From: Cinnamomum chago
Taxonomy: Eukaryota; Streptophyta; Magnoliopsida; Laurales; Lauraceae
Reading direction: 5' to 3'
Length of the DNA stretch: 64,000 bases
Assembly: GCA_038049695.1 (NCBI GenBank)
Contig: CP142454.1
Span: 76,237,501-76,301,500 of the forward strand
This document shows positions 51,222-59,906 of this stretch, piece by piece. Below the pieces are notes generated by a model, which worked only from the letters and a program-made list of their open reading frames with translations, did not search any database and was not told where the DNA came from. The position numbers and the translations under genes were made by a program. Positions within the stretch are counted from its first letter, which is position 1, and every line of letters starts with the position of its first letter.

Positions 51222-53849
51222 CTGGTTTATTGTCAAAGCAACCACTGGGCCATCTACATTTATTCATACATTATACAGAATTTTGAGATTCTGTGATTCC
51301 TAAGGGCACATTTAGAAACAGCTAGGGGTTCTGTGTCTTGCAGAATCCACCATGTACTTTTTCCATGGACACCTCAGTTGTGGACTCCGCAAGCCGCAGA
51401 ATTGGCAATGTTTATTTGGTATATGACCGAGAAAGTGGGGAGAGAGTGCACAGATCTGTGGAAAATAAAAATCCCAGTTTCCCAATTGGACTACAAAATC
51501 CTCAAAGACGTGTATCGTGGATTGTGGCTGATGTTTTTCTGCAACATCTCCGCAGAAAATCTCCTCACCCTATAACAGAAACTTCACTTTTTCCATGGAA
51601 ATTCCACTGCACAAATGTGCCCTAAATAGAAAGTAGGCCTTCAAATAAGCGTGTTTATGCGTTTTTGGTAATTCTTGTTTTGGCTATATCTTAAGCAAAT
51701 AAGTTCAGAATTGAATTCCGGTTTTTTTTTTTTACGATCCTGAAGATTAGGACTTTCAATTTCTGTCATTATCTCAATTTTTTATTCCGAATTTAATTAT
51801 TTAAAGCTTTGTAAGCCTTTGTGGCCGGGGGAATTGGATGAAAGAATTAATTTGCTCTTGAGTTTTGGACTCATTGTTTTCTCTTTCTTGGTATTCGCGA
51901 ACGAATCAACAAGTTGGAGTTTCTTTGTGAGGTTCTCTATCTTTCCTATAAGCTTCCGCTACGTCAATGTTTTAAAAGCTTAATCACTTACAACCCAAAA
52001 AAGAGTCCTAGCATATCAAAAGCCATTTAACTAGTACTCTGCAAAGAACTTCATGTTTCAATAAAATTCTATGCATTTAGCTGCATTTCTGAATCTCAAT
52101 TAACACTCTTTCCTGCATAAATATTCTTCTCTTTCAGTAAAGATACAGAGGAAAAATAAGAACTCATGAACCTATCATGAACCTTATCCATAGAACCCAA
52201 TGCAATTTTAATAAGACAAATATTTGAGTAGTAAAAGCACAGAGGTGCTAATACCCAACTAAACCCTGTCCAACAAGAGCACTTATTCACATTGAAATAA
52301 CAAAATCAGGGCCAAGAACATTGTTCAATTAGATGATGAGCTATGTCACAACTCACAACAATGAGATATCATGGGTTTGATCTCGGATAAACATAATAAA
52401 AACACTGAAACTTTAGAAAAGTTGATTCAGAAACAGGGTTGATTCTGTTAGAGATTATCTATGATCTCTGTTAATAAGTTTGTTAGGATGTTAGTGATAA
52501 GGTTAGTTTAGTATTTGACTATATATGTAGATCTTTTCATTTAATGGAACTTATGGTGATGTGATTTTATGGAAATGTGTTGATTCTTGAATACCTAAAC
52601 AGAGTGGAACCAGCAGAACACAAACAAGAATAAAAAGTTTCTAATTTCACAGGATTCAAAGATGATATATAACATAAAACTAGATTCTCAGAAAGAACCT
52701 AAATGAACAGAAGAAAGAAGAACTTATTCTTGTGCTTTTGATAGGTATAGTTTAATTCATTCCAAAAACATGAAAAACAGTTCCAAAGCATGCTTGAAGT
52801 CCTCAACTACAAGCTCTACTTTAGCAACGAAAAGTTGTTCATGTATCAAATAGCAACACAAAAGAAACAAACAAACATAAGTAATGATAAGCAACACTCA
52901 CAGAGGTACTCCGAGCATTTGGTTTCAGATCAGTTTTATTCACCCTTGAACTCAACTTCTCTCCTCCCTCCATCTCCTCATTCCCTTCCCAGCTTCTCCT
53001 CAAAGCCTAGGGCCCTAATTCAATCCCATGAACCAACTTTTTTATTGAATTCCCCATCCCCGTCCTCTTTCCCACTGAGTTTGCCCTAAAAACACTGGCT
53101 ACCTTCTCCACCAACCCCTGCTTCGCGGTAGACTTGTCGGGCCCTTTGATCTTCACTTGCTGCTTAACACCATTTGCAAAATTTTCAAATGAGGTGGGCA
53201 GTGAATAACAACTAGCCGGGGATGATAGGATCGACCGTGAATTCAATGAATTAGATCTAAACACAAATTCCTGCTTCTCTATTGCATTTAGTGCAGGCTT
53301 TGACAGCAGAGAATTCGATCTGATGTGAGCAGCCTTCTTCTTCTCTGACTCTTCCATCTTAAATCCATTCAACTTCATCAACTTGGATTTCTCTCTCTCT
53401 CCATTTGGGTGGTTGCTTAAGCCTTTGGGTGGTGACATTTTTTCTATGGGGCTTGATCCTGGTGTATTAAGAAAGCAGAGGGAATGTGTGGCAACCAGGT
53501 CTTCTGGGCTACCAATGCAAGGGTGACGCCCAGGGACCGGCCTCACTCCCCGGAGAATTGGAACTGGTGTCGCAGCCTCAATTCGCTGGACATGGATGAA
53601 CTGACCCAATTGCAATTTGTCACTGAGGATGAGATCGTCGTGCTCATCTGGGAGAGAGACAAATGTGGCATGCGAGGAATCTGAGACCTTTAGATAGAAT
53701 CCCCGGTTTGGGAACAATTCGCCCCCTGCGAGCGCAGGGACAATGCTGATGACCTGAAGCAGCGAGGAGCGGTTCTCGCCGGCAACCTTAATGTCAGTGT
53801 TCATGTGCTGCAGAAGCTTCAGGAGAACTCCAGGAACCAAAGTTGCCAT
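33869..53849 (-). CDS. DUF936-family protein gene, split by a retrotransposon and carrying an in-frame stop
   Basis: Plant-specific DUF936 protein, function not established. Exon 1: 53849 down to 53103 (AAG|GTAGCC, 249 codons) or 53034 (TTG|GTTCAT, 272 codons), both in phase. Exon 2: 39134-39409. Exon 3: 37780-37871. Exon 4: 33869-34739. All phases agree; about 661 residues expected. Exon 1 has the highly conserved N-terminus ([58 protein letters not shown]) and serine-rich, basic repeats ([10 protein letters not shown]). Exons 2-4 give [40 protein letters not shown] and the helical C-terminus. The start is ATG at 53849. Oddities: codon 48 of exon 2 is TAA (39266-39268), truncating the product to about 300 residues; and intron 1 holds an 11.7-kb LTR element ending 26 bp from the exon 2 acceptor. 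It may be a non-functional allele, or the stop may be a sequencing error. Confidence 0.85.
34955..35264. mobile_element. MITE family A, copy 3 (best preserved)
   Basis: 310 bp with inverted ends GGGCTTGTTTGTTTGCATTA and the complement GGGCTTGTTTGTTCACATAG. Interior as in the copies at 4384 and 25980. It lies in DUF936 intron 3. Target duplication unclear. Confidence 0.75.
35737..36087. mobile_element. Mutator-type MITE with long terminal inverted repeats
   Basis: 351 bp with arms of roughly 150 bp. Left begins GGGGATTTGACATATTAA, complement of right begins GGGGATTTAACATATTAA. Both arms contain CCTGGATCCCATGATATCAT and an A/T-run next to GTGGACCAGAGTC. Flanked by a 9-bp duplication with one mismatch, TTCTTTATA / TTCTCTATA, which fits Mutator-like elements. 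It lies in DUF936 intron 3. Confidence 0.8.
36284..36341. repeat. Perfect 29-bp tandem duplication
   Basis: TTGAGGAGGTTAGCCTCTTT plus TAAAAGTTG occurs twice in a row without mismatch, so it is recent. It lies in DUF936 intron 3. Confidence 0.85.
36342..37779. other. DUF936 intron 3, remainder
   Basis: AT-rich intron sequence up to exon 3. No coding region, RNA gene or transposon end recognised. Confidence 0.4.
37872..39133. other. DUF936 intron 2
   Basis: Contains a T-run (about 38106-38123) and, at about 38140-38440, a diverged stretch with TGTTGGACACG...TCTGACACATG and GTTTAAAGTAAGATTTGTA that resembles 1200-1570 in calreticulin intron 6, probably one old MITE family. The poly-C run is listed separately. 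Confidence 0.4.
38540..38572. repeat. (C)33 homopolymer
   Basis: Thirty-three uninterrupted C residues (poly-G on the strand of the surrounding gene) in DUF936 intron 2. A counterpart of the (G)30 run at 1823-1852. Confidence 0.8.
39437..40150 (-). repeat. 3' LTR of the young element
   Basis: 714 bp, TG...CA on the minus strand. The adjoining tract at about 40151-40165 (minus strand CTGAGGGGCTAT) is the likely polypurine tract. Its outer edge lies 26 bp upstream of the DUF936 exon 2 acceptor. Confidence 0.95.
40525..40532 (+). promoter_or_regulatory. TATA-like box of the opposite-strand coding region (young element)
   Basis: TTTATATT after a C-rich stretch, about 315 bp before the ATG at 40848. 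The old element keeps TATAAATAG at the equivalent place, suggesting a real antisense promoter inside the element. Confidence 0.5.
40848..43073 (+). CDS. Opposite-strand protein of the young Tat element (Transposase_28-like, coiled coil)
   Basis: A 741-codon frame running against gag-pol. Residues about 1-170 ([58 protein letters not shown]) resemble the plant 'putative gypsy type transposon' domain (Pfam Transposase_28), function unknown. The middle is acidic then basic and Pro/Arg-rich ([10 protein letters not shown], possible nuclear signal). Residues about 525-655 form an Ala/Glu/Lys coiled coil; the tail is Pro/Glu-rich. Two likely introns, 41377-41460 (GTAAAG...TTTTTCGCAG) and 42330-42419 (GTAAGT...CCGCTGCAG), are both multiples of three and free of stops, so spliced (683 residues) and unspliced forms are both open. 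Extra antisense genes are known in Tat elements, such as gene 23 of Grande. A captured host gene is the alternative. Confidence 0.8.
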   Translation: MGIFTHWIDSQSGLATLRRVYMIPDDVQIMAADPSIYSSRNGWMPFPLIAVIEGGVRFPLAPLLRSCLETWRLSPCQLMPNGYKIIMGIAELNRILDISLGVHDIEDIYDLCKSREVGTYYLRIKARCQPLVTALEDSNKYAGDDRLLVSGNWEFGETETEATRRVRVPRRLGTPPSKDLTPWVSDFFLMFDFCCQILTRLFFAGLSERKREAQLNGWRRHSPWLTKVYCYHGHHTRAAYSLLKYEPRYVSYTRKSGNPERFAPDPAETSGTVTVAEASATLAVVTGIPLREIEEYTSGAEVDSPTREIENYTSGAEAEVDNMERRRPAFQPRNLADAVVGSGRQAAAPRTAPPSFGTIVPARVEARPPPDLESERPRKKAKGKGPDQEERSRRRSPQAARERAVDVMPAPAVPLVESPSEPQAATSSGAEPAEFRPDMELRKGRPLNAEDRLVGSPDVIAALSRACALPRDMERHRSEDSPLLIMRTIQHSLAVSARLSWSQVFLSFDISCFRAELLLFAPLQAVQRLQIVADSIAEEDSRLARLAKEKQKAESELRAAKEELKAEAAKTAELKAQSDMMASDLCKARSEGFEWQTKLQAEEKSSAGFKAELELERKAKEELLASKEELLASKKAEVDAAFLEGTEEAAKIYVDQITALSPKLYRLGCKAVLKKMGVPADDPIHQNLPELGEEPLDEALAETPATPAEVPSEPTPDPVEEAPQAEAAVVVIEDLEAEPST
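43350..44325. repeat. Tandem array, 49-bp unit x ~20, with higher-order structure
   Basis: The core CTAGGTGGCTGAGTGCC recurs every 49 bp from 43364 to 44294 (about 20 units). Variant units follow a pattern: a five-unit block (~245 bp) starting near 43556 recurs near 43801, and a three-unit block (~147 bp) recurs after that. It lies between the convergent 3' ends of the plus-strand frame (43073) and gag-pol (44426). Confidence 0.92.
44426..50329 (-). CDS. Gag-Pol polyprotein of the young Tat element
   Basis: One open frame of 1967 residues. In order: basic, glutamine-rich N-terminus; Gag core ([37 protein letters not shown]); Cys/His knuckle ([15 protein letters not shown]); aspartic protease ([14 protein letters not shown]); reverse transcriptase ([28 protein letters not shown]); gypsy RNase H; a second RNase H ([28 protein letters not shown]); integrase with zinc-binding head ([13 protein letters not shown]) and core ([30 protein letters not shown]); and a C-terminal segment ([20 protein letters not shown]) without a chromodomain. 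It replicates the element through an RNA intermediate in virus-like particles. The frame looks whole. Start chosen at the first ATG after the primer-binding site. Confidence 0.95.
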   Translation of the reverse strand: MTRRTAKSGETSKTKHAGPPPDKQRAGKQVVAEDDAERALIRINVQQRDLRTESAPGRGDTQQPAGLLTGRDQQDKSPVVDGPRPSGQEGHVEDVEDEEDDDYNPGDSLNSTLREIKAQNEALREKDALIRQLQQQLEKAAGSARQQQRTLREQSQQQRSQQQQRTRQEQSQQQRTRQERSQRQHEERVTRVTRISSSKEDLRDHLNRKRDDRTRDEGSSTSRSYSRKASETIPENMYRDQEWLDAHIRETVQRNLEVAGFGRDQKDACCNPVDLGASPFSQDIRRYPLPKKFTVPRFVTYDGVSDPATHLRHFSQRMSVWGDEGHLNCRVFSSSLGDLPLKWFCALPEGAISSWQQLQQSFLKKFQAYRVLPKTDADIMALKMKQGENVTQFAKRFWAVYSQIESSKDEVAVFAFQNALLPDSDLRKDLARNPVSSIAALMSIANRYIAQEDDQIRARENHGAALKDRGGRTSKQDGGPSRRSEPRREERRRDEPNRRWAPTSSARPHAFVSERNKRPRLIEDAFQAVNTVFKMPIHKIMYKIKSRPYFSWPEPMQGDPSRRDQTKFCSYHKEGGHKTEDCRILRSHLEKLVQDGHLQEFVRRETRADTRAPRRDEGGHDSDGTEKIIDVIHLAPPPKGSNQARAEARKASHGKHVMAAELSSAPKRARRERPEIRFTDADLEGVQLPHNDPLIVTLKFDCSKQGVKNCTVKKVLVDPGSSSEVLYFDSFRRMGLTEKDLQEARVPLIGFSAKPVYPKGKVTFKVEVGGASVMATFMVIDAPSPYNAIMGRSWLHSLEAVPSTLHQRLKFPWEGESGRIEIITVRGDQQAAKLCLTAVVPGEQEPKEVNVAEMEKNLEQGLDELGQDPGRKSVEELTEVRIDQKDPDRFFLLGSQLGEPERSELAQFLMQNRDAFAWTPQEMPGVDPEVMCHKLNVDPNHKPVMQKARRTGVPQTEAVVEEVDKLLQAGAIREVQYPKWLANPVVVKKKTGKWRVCVDFTDLNKACPKDSFPLPKIDQLIDATAGHDRMSFLDAYRGYHQIPLFGPDEEKTAFITPRGTYCYKVMPFGLKNAGATYQRLVTKMFHDQLGNTVEVYIDDMVVKSKQARDHLSDLAEIFATLKKFRLKLNASKCAFGVGSGKFLGSLVTRRGIEADPDQISAILRVQSPTSVKEVQKLTGMAAALNRFISKSSDKCRPFFHLLRKNSKFQWTPECDHALQQLKAYLSSPPLLSTPTHEETLYLYLAVSDHAVSSVLIREEDKVQKPVYYTSKTLIDAETRYLPLEKLALALVSASRKLSHYFQTHSIVVVTEHPLQSVFKKADFSGRISRWAVELGQYEIQYQPRTAIKAQVLADFLAEFDSSSAPTQLGTELGGEEHGAPTSSEQSPSQAETPVWKIFVDGSSTSRRAGAGVVLQSPEGLVIEQALTLDFKASNNEAEYEALLAGLNSANILGAQQLVVFSDSQLVTNQLTGNYQARDDRMAAYLALAKKLLVQFQSAEVRQIGREANSHADALANLASAVEAGKKRSVEVGSLAAPSIELRSPREVLCIGLGPSWMDPIITYLKDDRLPEDSGEAHRVRLKAARFWLSPEVKLYRKSFSGPYLQCVHPSKVEDLLFEIHEGICGSHIGGRSLSYRAISQGYWWPYMQKDAQVYAKKCEKCQKFSHSLHQPAQDLSPLSSPWPFAQWGLDIVGPLHRTPGNKRWLIVATDYFTKWIEAEPLSSITERDSKNFVWKNVVTRFGIPRALVSDNGTQFDSKLFKTFCQDLGIRNHYSTPAYPQSNGQAEISNKVILDGLKKRLDQAKGRWVEELPSVLWAYRTTPRRSTSATPFSLAYGMEAVIPLEIGLPTLRSELFDQGQNETNLARELDLADERREAAAVRLAVYQQRLARGYNQNVRERKFCVGELVLKKTLPADRDPNQGKLAPNWHGPFKVTSIAGRSAYRLEDMEGRPLPRPWNASHLKKFYF
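50370..50387 (-). promoter_or_regulatory. Primer-binding site of the young element
   Basis: Two bases inside the 5' LTR the minus strand reads TGGCGCCGTCTGTGGGAA, a plant gypsy-type tRNA primer site. TGGCGCC matches several tRNA 3' ends; I do not assign the tRNA. Confidence 0.7.
50390..51103 (-). repeat. 5' LTR of the young element
   Basis: 714 bp, identical to the 3' LTR apart from two G/A differences. A TATATAAG promoter box on the minus strand lies at 50638-50645. Confidence 0.95.
51144..51217. repeat. (GT)n(GA)n microsatellite
   Basis: A TG-rich run passes directly into about 19 GA units, in DUF936 intron 1 just beyond the 5' LTR. Confidence 0.85.
51304..51622. mobile_element. Harbinger/Tourist-type MITE
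   Basis: 319 bp with inverted ends GGGCACATTT...AAATGTGCCC, flanked by TAA on both sides (51301-51303, 51623-51625). The 3-bp TAA/TTA duplication is the mark of PIF/Harbinger elements. It lies in DUF936 intron 1. Confidence 0.7.
51626..53030. other. DUF936 intron 1, proximal part
   Basis: AT-rich sequence without recognisable coding region or transposon ends. Confidence 0.4.
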
Positions 53850-56401
53850 TGGGGCAACTTCCAAAATGCATAACTATGCACAATTCAGATTGAAAGAACA
53901 AAAAAATCAAGAGTTTGGCTTAAATGTAAAGAATCAAAATAGATAGTCAAGATCCAAGGTCTGATGGATAATTCAGATCATTGAAGATTCAGTACTAATT
54001 AGAAACTATTCAGTTTATGGCATTCTGATGTATGGAATCTTGGGAACTCACAAGTCACAATAGGAAAGCAGTTGCAGATGGAAAAAGATACAGAGGAAAT
54101 CAAGAAGTAGTACAGCTCAAAACCCAATGGCAAAATGTAACCCTTTTGAGAGGAATGTAGTGATGACACAGAAAAGCATTTTCATACAATCCCAATTCCC
54201 AGCCCAATGACTTAGAGAGAGAGAGAGAGAGAGATTACAATGAGAAACCAACCTGGAAAGTGTCAGTCTTTAGAATTTATTGAGCAGAGAAAATAATTGA
54301 AAATGCATAAACTTCCAAACCCAGATGGAAAAATCATACCTTTGGGCCTACTGTCGACTATTGAGAAGGAAAAAAAAAAAAAACGCAGTTATCTGCAAAA
54401 CCATATGGGGGACACACTTCTATGTTCAGTTTGGGGTGGATAAGAGGAATCTTTAGAACATGGAAACTGTTCTGCAGCATATGGGAAGAAAAGGACACCA
54501 TGATTTATGGGAGTGTTCTTCTATCATTGAGCTATATAGCACACGCAACTCCCTCCTCCCTCTCCCTCTCCCTCTCCCTCTCCTATTTATTTTGGTGGGG
54601 TGGTTTGTTGTTACCTGTTACACTAGATTCAGGTGAGGCCCAGCAAGTTACATGAGCTCTATAAAGAGTTTCCCAATCAGAGCTGCAACTGCCAGTGAAA
54701 ACGCTTACGTTTTTAGAGAGATCTTTAGTTGATTTTTATGGGATACCTAAACTCTCCTTTGAGGTTTAGCTTATTTACAGAGGCCTTGACCTTTCCAGAT
54801 TTCTCAAAATCCCAAAAACTATCAAAATGCTTTTAGAAAAGGAAATTTTACAATAAATAAATAAATAAATTTTAAACTCTTAGAAAGGAGGCCATTAAAA
54901 AATTTTAAAATATCACGTGACTGGACGCTGATGTAGAATCGCTCGCTAATGTTTCTATCATATTTATCAATTATGTAGTGGAATCCACTCATTTTAAGCT
55001 GAAACTTTAAACTATATCTATGGTTGGGATGGGATCGGTCTTTAATCTCCTAGATTATCTCTATGTGAGTCTCAAAATAGAGTTTTAGGAACTTGCTACC
55101 CGGTTCGACTCATGTCTAAGAGCCTCTATGAGATTTGGCTTATTTGTAGAGACCCGTTGTGTTGGATATTTTCTAAAAACCAATTTAAAAAGTAAACTAA
55201 CGCTTCAAATAAATTCCAAGAGACACTTGAGTGTGTCTTTTAAAAATATTTTCAAATTTTCATGTGTTTTTAAAATTTTAAAATGTTTTGTGCCTTTCTA
55301 AATAAGATGTGTCTCTTGACCCCATTTGACCATTTGAGCGGTCATGACTCAATTATAAGGAATGCTTTCCAATTCTATTTATTTATGGCCAATTCAAGTT
55401 TTGAATATGAGCAAAATGCGGTATTTCCAGAAGCACATTGTCTAAAAGCATTTTCTTCTCTTTTATTTTTACTTTGATTTTAAGAGCAATTCCATACATT
55501 TTTTTATTCTAGTGTGGAAACTTAGAATCAGAGTAGGCCTTGTGTCGTTGGGACAAAATTTCATTAAAACCACATGCATGTGGAAAATTATTGTCTTTGA
55601 GAAAGCATCTTAATTGGTGTGCCTTGCCTATTTTCTATTGTTTTCTTATTCAATTCCTCACATTCGCTTTTATTCAATAATTATTTATTCTAGTTTTTTT
55701 ATTTTTCTATTGAATGTTCTAAATTGTCTTTTCCATTGCATATTCTTCGTAATTAATTTCCCTAATAATTTATAGACAACAATTTTCCAACACCTTGACT
55801 TTTCAAGATTTATAAATAGAGTGATGCTAATGCCACAAGCAAAACTTCTCTTTCCACATCCCTTATTTTAAGAATAATATACTCATGTGTGAGATTACCA
55901 AACAATACACCATTCATAGTTTCATACCTCACCCAATTTCTCTCTACACTCACCCACCCGCACCCCAGATACCACCGCCCACTCCAGTAGCACAGTCGGA
56001 CGGGGACAGAGAGGGAGAAAGGGGGAGAGGGAGAGGGAGGGGGGAGTGGGTGGTGGAGGCAGGCTAGGGGAGGGAAAGAGGGAGAGAGGGTGGTGGCGGG
56101 CGACGGGCAGGGAGTGGGAGCGAGAGAGAGGGCGGTAGGTGGAGGCGGGCAGCGTGAGGAAGAGAAGGAGAGAAACACCCTAGAAAGTATTTATAAGGAA
56201 TTGACCCTAACATAATTAGGCCCCAAGTAAACCACACATTAGGCCCGTTGGACCTTTTGAGCCAAATCCAATAAGAGGAAGGGTAATTTTGGAAAAAAAA
56301 AAGAATGTGTAAAGAGAGATTTTGGTAGGTTTTTATTTATTTATTTATTTATGTAGTGTGTGTAGAGAGAAGGGATGTGGAAAGATAAGCTTTGGTTGTG
56401 G
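53850..56401. other. DUF936 5' flank and intergenic DNA
   Basis: Presumed 5' UTR and promoter of the DUF936 gene nearby, not resolvable by eye. It includes (GA)n at about 54213-54233, a CCCTCT run at about 54551-54585, and a purine-rich (GGGAGA)n-like region at about 56000-56180. About 54790-54910 resembles 57470-57570 (CTATCAAAATRCTTTTAGAA), a diverged repeat pair. Confidence 0.4.
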
Positions 56402-57360
56402 CCATGGTTTAAAATCTCGGCCGATATGTGCCGATTTCGACTCATACCGAGACGATATTTTGTCGTGATACCGAGTCAAGCAAAATATCCCCAAAATATT
56501 GGTCAATCTCGACCGATATGGTCAAAATATCGGTTTGACCGATATCTCAGCCGATATTTTGAAAATATCGAGCGAGATGGAGTAATGGTAAAAAATCCTA
56601 ATTTTTGGTAACTTTTTCCCTATTCCCCCATTTTCTTCTCCTCTCCCCTCATTTCCTTAGAGCAACCATGTCTCCGTAGCTCATTCTCTTACATATTTCC
56701 AAATTCTAACACTATTTTTTGAAGAAATCATTTTATTTAGTAAGAGAAAATCAGCTTAACTCCCTTATTTTTACTATTGTGTGTTTTTTATTTTTTAGTT
56801 TTAGATAAAGCATAGAAATGAATGAAAAGATTATTGGCATGTCATTTTTGGGTTTGTGTTGTGTTATTCACTTAGATCTATGCACTTTCATGCTAGATCT
56901 ACTTATAAACATGATTTTGGGTACATAATTTTTTTTTTTTAATTTTCTACTTTTTTTAGAAAAAAAATGTTAGAGTATTTATGATGCTAAATAGCAAATA
57001 CTAATAGCTTATTGATAGTGTATAGATTATTGTTATGTTATCTTTATTTTCTTATATTTTACATTAATAAGTTGACCATGAGCCAAAATAATAGTTGCAT
57101 TAGAGAAGACACCGAACTATGATACAGATAGGACTCATAACTTAAGGTGACCGATATTTTAATTTATTGTTGTTACTAATGGAAAAAAAAACATTGTTTT
57201 TCAACATTTTATAATATTCTAGATTTTTTGGATATTTTTGCGATTTTTTTTGGATTAAAAAAAAATCGTACCGCGACAACCGCGACGGACCAATAACCAC
57301 GGCCGATATCGATATCATATCAGTTTTTGTCCCGGCCGATACCGTGATTTTAAACTATAG
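56402..57360. mobile_element. Non-autonomous TIR element (~960 bp), CCGATAT-rich ends
   Basis: Left end CCATGGTTTAAAATCTCGGC; complement of the right end CTATAGTTTAAAATCACGGT. TTGTGG flanks both ends (56396-56401, 57361-57366), a possible partial target duplication. Both terminal regions are dense in CCGATAT/ATATCGG motifs, while the core is AT-rich and non-coding. Confidence 0.6.
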
Positions 57361-57967
57361 TTGTGGCATTAGTAGCTCTCTTTTAAATATCCTCAAACTA
57401 TTAAGTAGTTAGTTTGTCGCACCTTTAATGCCTAAGCATCTTGGGTGTATCGGTTAGCCATTTGAAAAAAAAAAAAAAAACTATCAAAATACTTTTAGAA
57501 TAAGGGATTTCACTTAAAAAAAGATAAATAATGAAACTTAAACTCTTAAAAAAGGGGTTGCTCAGAAATTTTATAAATTCATGGGTAGAGTGCTTTACAG
57601 CATCTCCTGGACTAAAACCACCCTTTAGCAGTTGAGCTCTATCATTCACTACCGTTATTTGAGCAAATACCAAAAAAAAAAAAAAAAACTTTTTTCAAAC
57701 TTAAAACCCAGTATTATCTTACACTCAATCCTAAGCAAAGTAGGAACTCACCCAAATTATCATCCAAACTCTCTGACCCTAATAAGAATGAGTAACCAGG
57801 TTAAAGTTTGAACTCAACAGTTATTTAAAAAAAAAAAAGAGTGTAGTTTATCCTTTATTCACCCAAATAGTGGTTGGAAATGATATGCCTGAAATATATT
57901 AGTAAAAGGTGTTCTTGTTTAAAACAACTTCATGCTACAGGAGGGTTTTTAAAAATCTAAATGGAGC

Positions 57968-58273
57968 GGGCCTGTTTAGATGTATGGTGAATTGAAGTAT
58001 GGCGAGGTGAAGTATCAAATCAAGAGAGAATAAAATATAAGGTGTTATAATGGTGTTTTATTTTTAGTTGTTTGATATATAATCTTTTTTACTTTTTGTA
58101 TAGAAAAGTAGAGTTTTTTTTGTCTTTTAGTGGAGAAAGGGGGTTACTATTTTTACTTTTTTTGAAAAATTGGGAGGAAAATTTGAAATTGTGTACTTTT
58201 GATATGACCCCTTATTATTTCTTGTTTGTATTCATTTTACTTTACTTTAATTAGTTAATTGCAAAACACACCC
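57968..58273. mobile_element. MITE family B, copy 3
   Basis: Starts GGGCCTGTTTAGATGTATGG and shares TATCAAATCAAGAGAGAATA, TTTTATTTTTAGTTGTTTGA and TTTTTTGTCTTTTAGTG with the copy at 9317-9621. Right end eroded. Confidence 0.65.
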
Positions 58274-59906
58274 GATATGCATAAAAATTCATATATACTA
58301 ATACACACGTGTGCATATATCTAAAGGGGGGCCTTTTTTTTACTTCTTTTCTCATTTTATTAATATTATGTAGCAGGGTAATAAGGAGAGCATGTGGATT
58401 AGTTGTAGAATGTCAGCCTGCTAGTTAGATCTCAGAGCCCTGCGACAATCTCCTGGAAGTTCTCGGCCATAAAAATGTTATTATTGACTTATTGTGGAAG
58501 TGGGTGAGGTCGAATTCAGGTCGTTTTGATGTGTTTAAGTATAATGAGTAAAGTTCGATAAGGTTTAGCTTAGAAATGTCAACTTAAAATCCAAACTAAA
58601 TATGAAAAATATCAAATATTACGAGTACAGGCTCAGATTGTGTAGGGTTTGGATAGGTTAGAAATTGTAAAGTGTGGATCCCCTTAGAAGGTGTTTGTGC
58701 AATGCTTTTAGCCTCGGAAATGGAGGGAGATAATCCGGCGCCTTCTTCAAAGATTCTGGCTGTGCTTTCCGCAATAGAGACGTCCCAGAATTCCTCTGAA
58801 TTCCTACCTAGAGGGGTTGGAGATCGTGAAAGATGAAATCATTTTTCCTCTTCCTCAGCTCACGCACAAACACAATATTATCGCATCCCACGTGCTTCTC
58901 AAGAGTGAGATGAGTAGAAGTCCACCGTGGGTCCCACCTATTGATAATCTAGACATGTCTACATGCTTTCCTACTGATAATAGAGGATAGTGACACATGC
59001 TCTACTAATTACCATGCAATGTAATCGATTATCAATAAGACACATGACCTTTTATTGATAATCAAGTGGGGTCATGTGAACGAGTTACAGGAAATTGAAA
59101 TTAGAATCCGAATGTAGGACAAATAAGTTTCAAGAATCCAAATGAGCCCTTAGAGTTTCCATTTGTGGCAATCGGGACAATGGATCTAATTCACTACATT
59201 AGGGACCATCTCATCTATCGTACATTATCCGAGAATCCTAACCTTTGGCTCAACACATCCAATTTGAAAGTTGTTATAGCAAAATATGTGCCCATCAGAT
59301 CAGTGGTCAGGTTTACTAAGCCGTAGGCCACAAGTGTGCAAACTTAAGGTTCGGGAGCCATTTTTTTCCCTTTCTAAAGGGCATATGACTTGAAATAGAA
59401 TACACTCCATACATTGTATAAGGCACATACCATGTGCTATACACTGTACACACCTATTAAAGAATTTCCTACCTGCTATGCATGAAACCAAAGGGAGGCA
59501 TGACAGCATGAAGATTTGGATGTGGATGAGGAAATACTGAAGTATCAAGGCCAATCAAGTAATCCTAGCCCGCTTTTTACATGTCCAACCTGATGGTTAG
59601 TATCAATACAATTTACTTCAATTCTGAGTTGTGAACTGATTCATGTAGGAGGGATTGAATCATTGTGGCCAAAAAAGCCAATAGAATAAAACAAATCCAG
59701 GATTAACTAAACAAAATCTGCCAGAGCGCATAAAATATAGAACTGCCACATCCTACTTTTCAAACATGAATCCAAAATCCATTGCAAAAAAAATAAAAAA
59801 CAAAGTCACTTAGTACAAAGCAAATAGGACAGAGAAACCAAAAAAAATCCTATAATGGGAAATTATCATTGGAAATTGCCGACATCATCTTCATCTCAGT
59901 ACATGC
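58274..59906. other. Intergenic DNA and presumed RPL38 3' UTR
   Basis: No gene recognised. The stretch just left of 59907 should hold the RPL38 3' UTR; no clear polyadenylation signal was picked out. Confidence 0.4.

Noticed and set aside
57560-57680. tRNA-like segment before an A-run
   Set aside because: Some A-box resemblance on the minus strand but no B box or convincing target duplication.
58702-58833. Short GC-richer frame (MEGDNPAPSSKILAVLSAIE)
   Set aside because: Codon use looks almost gene-like, but it is under 45 codons, stands alone and resembles no family I know. Possibly a decayed exon.
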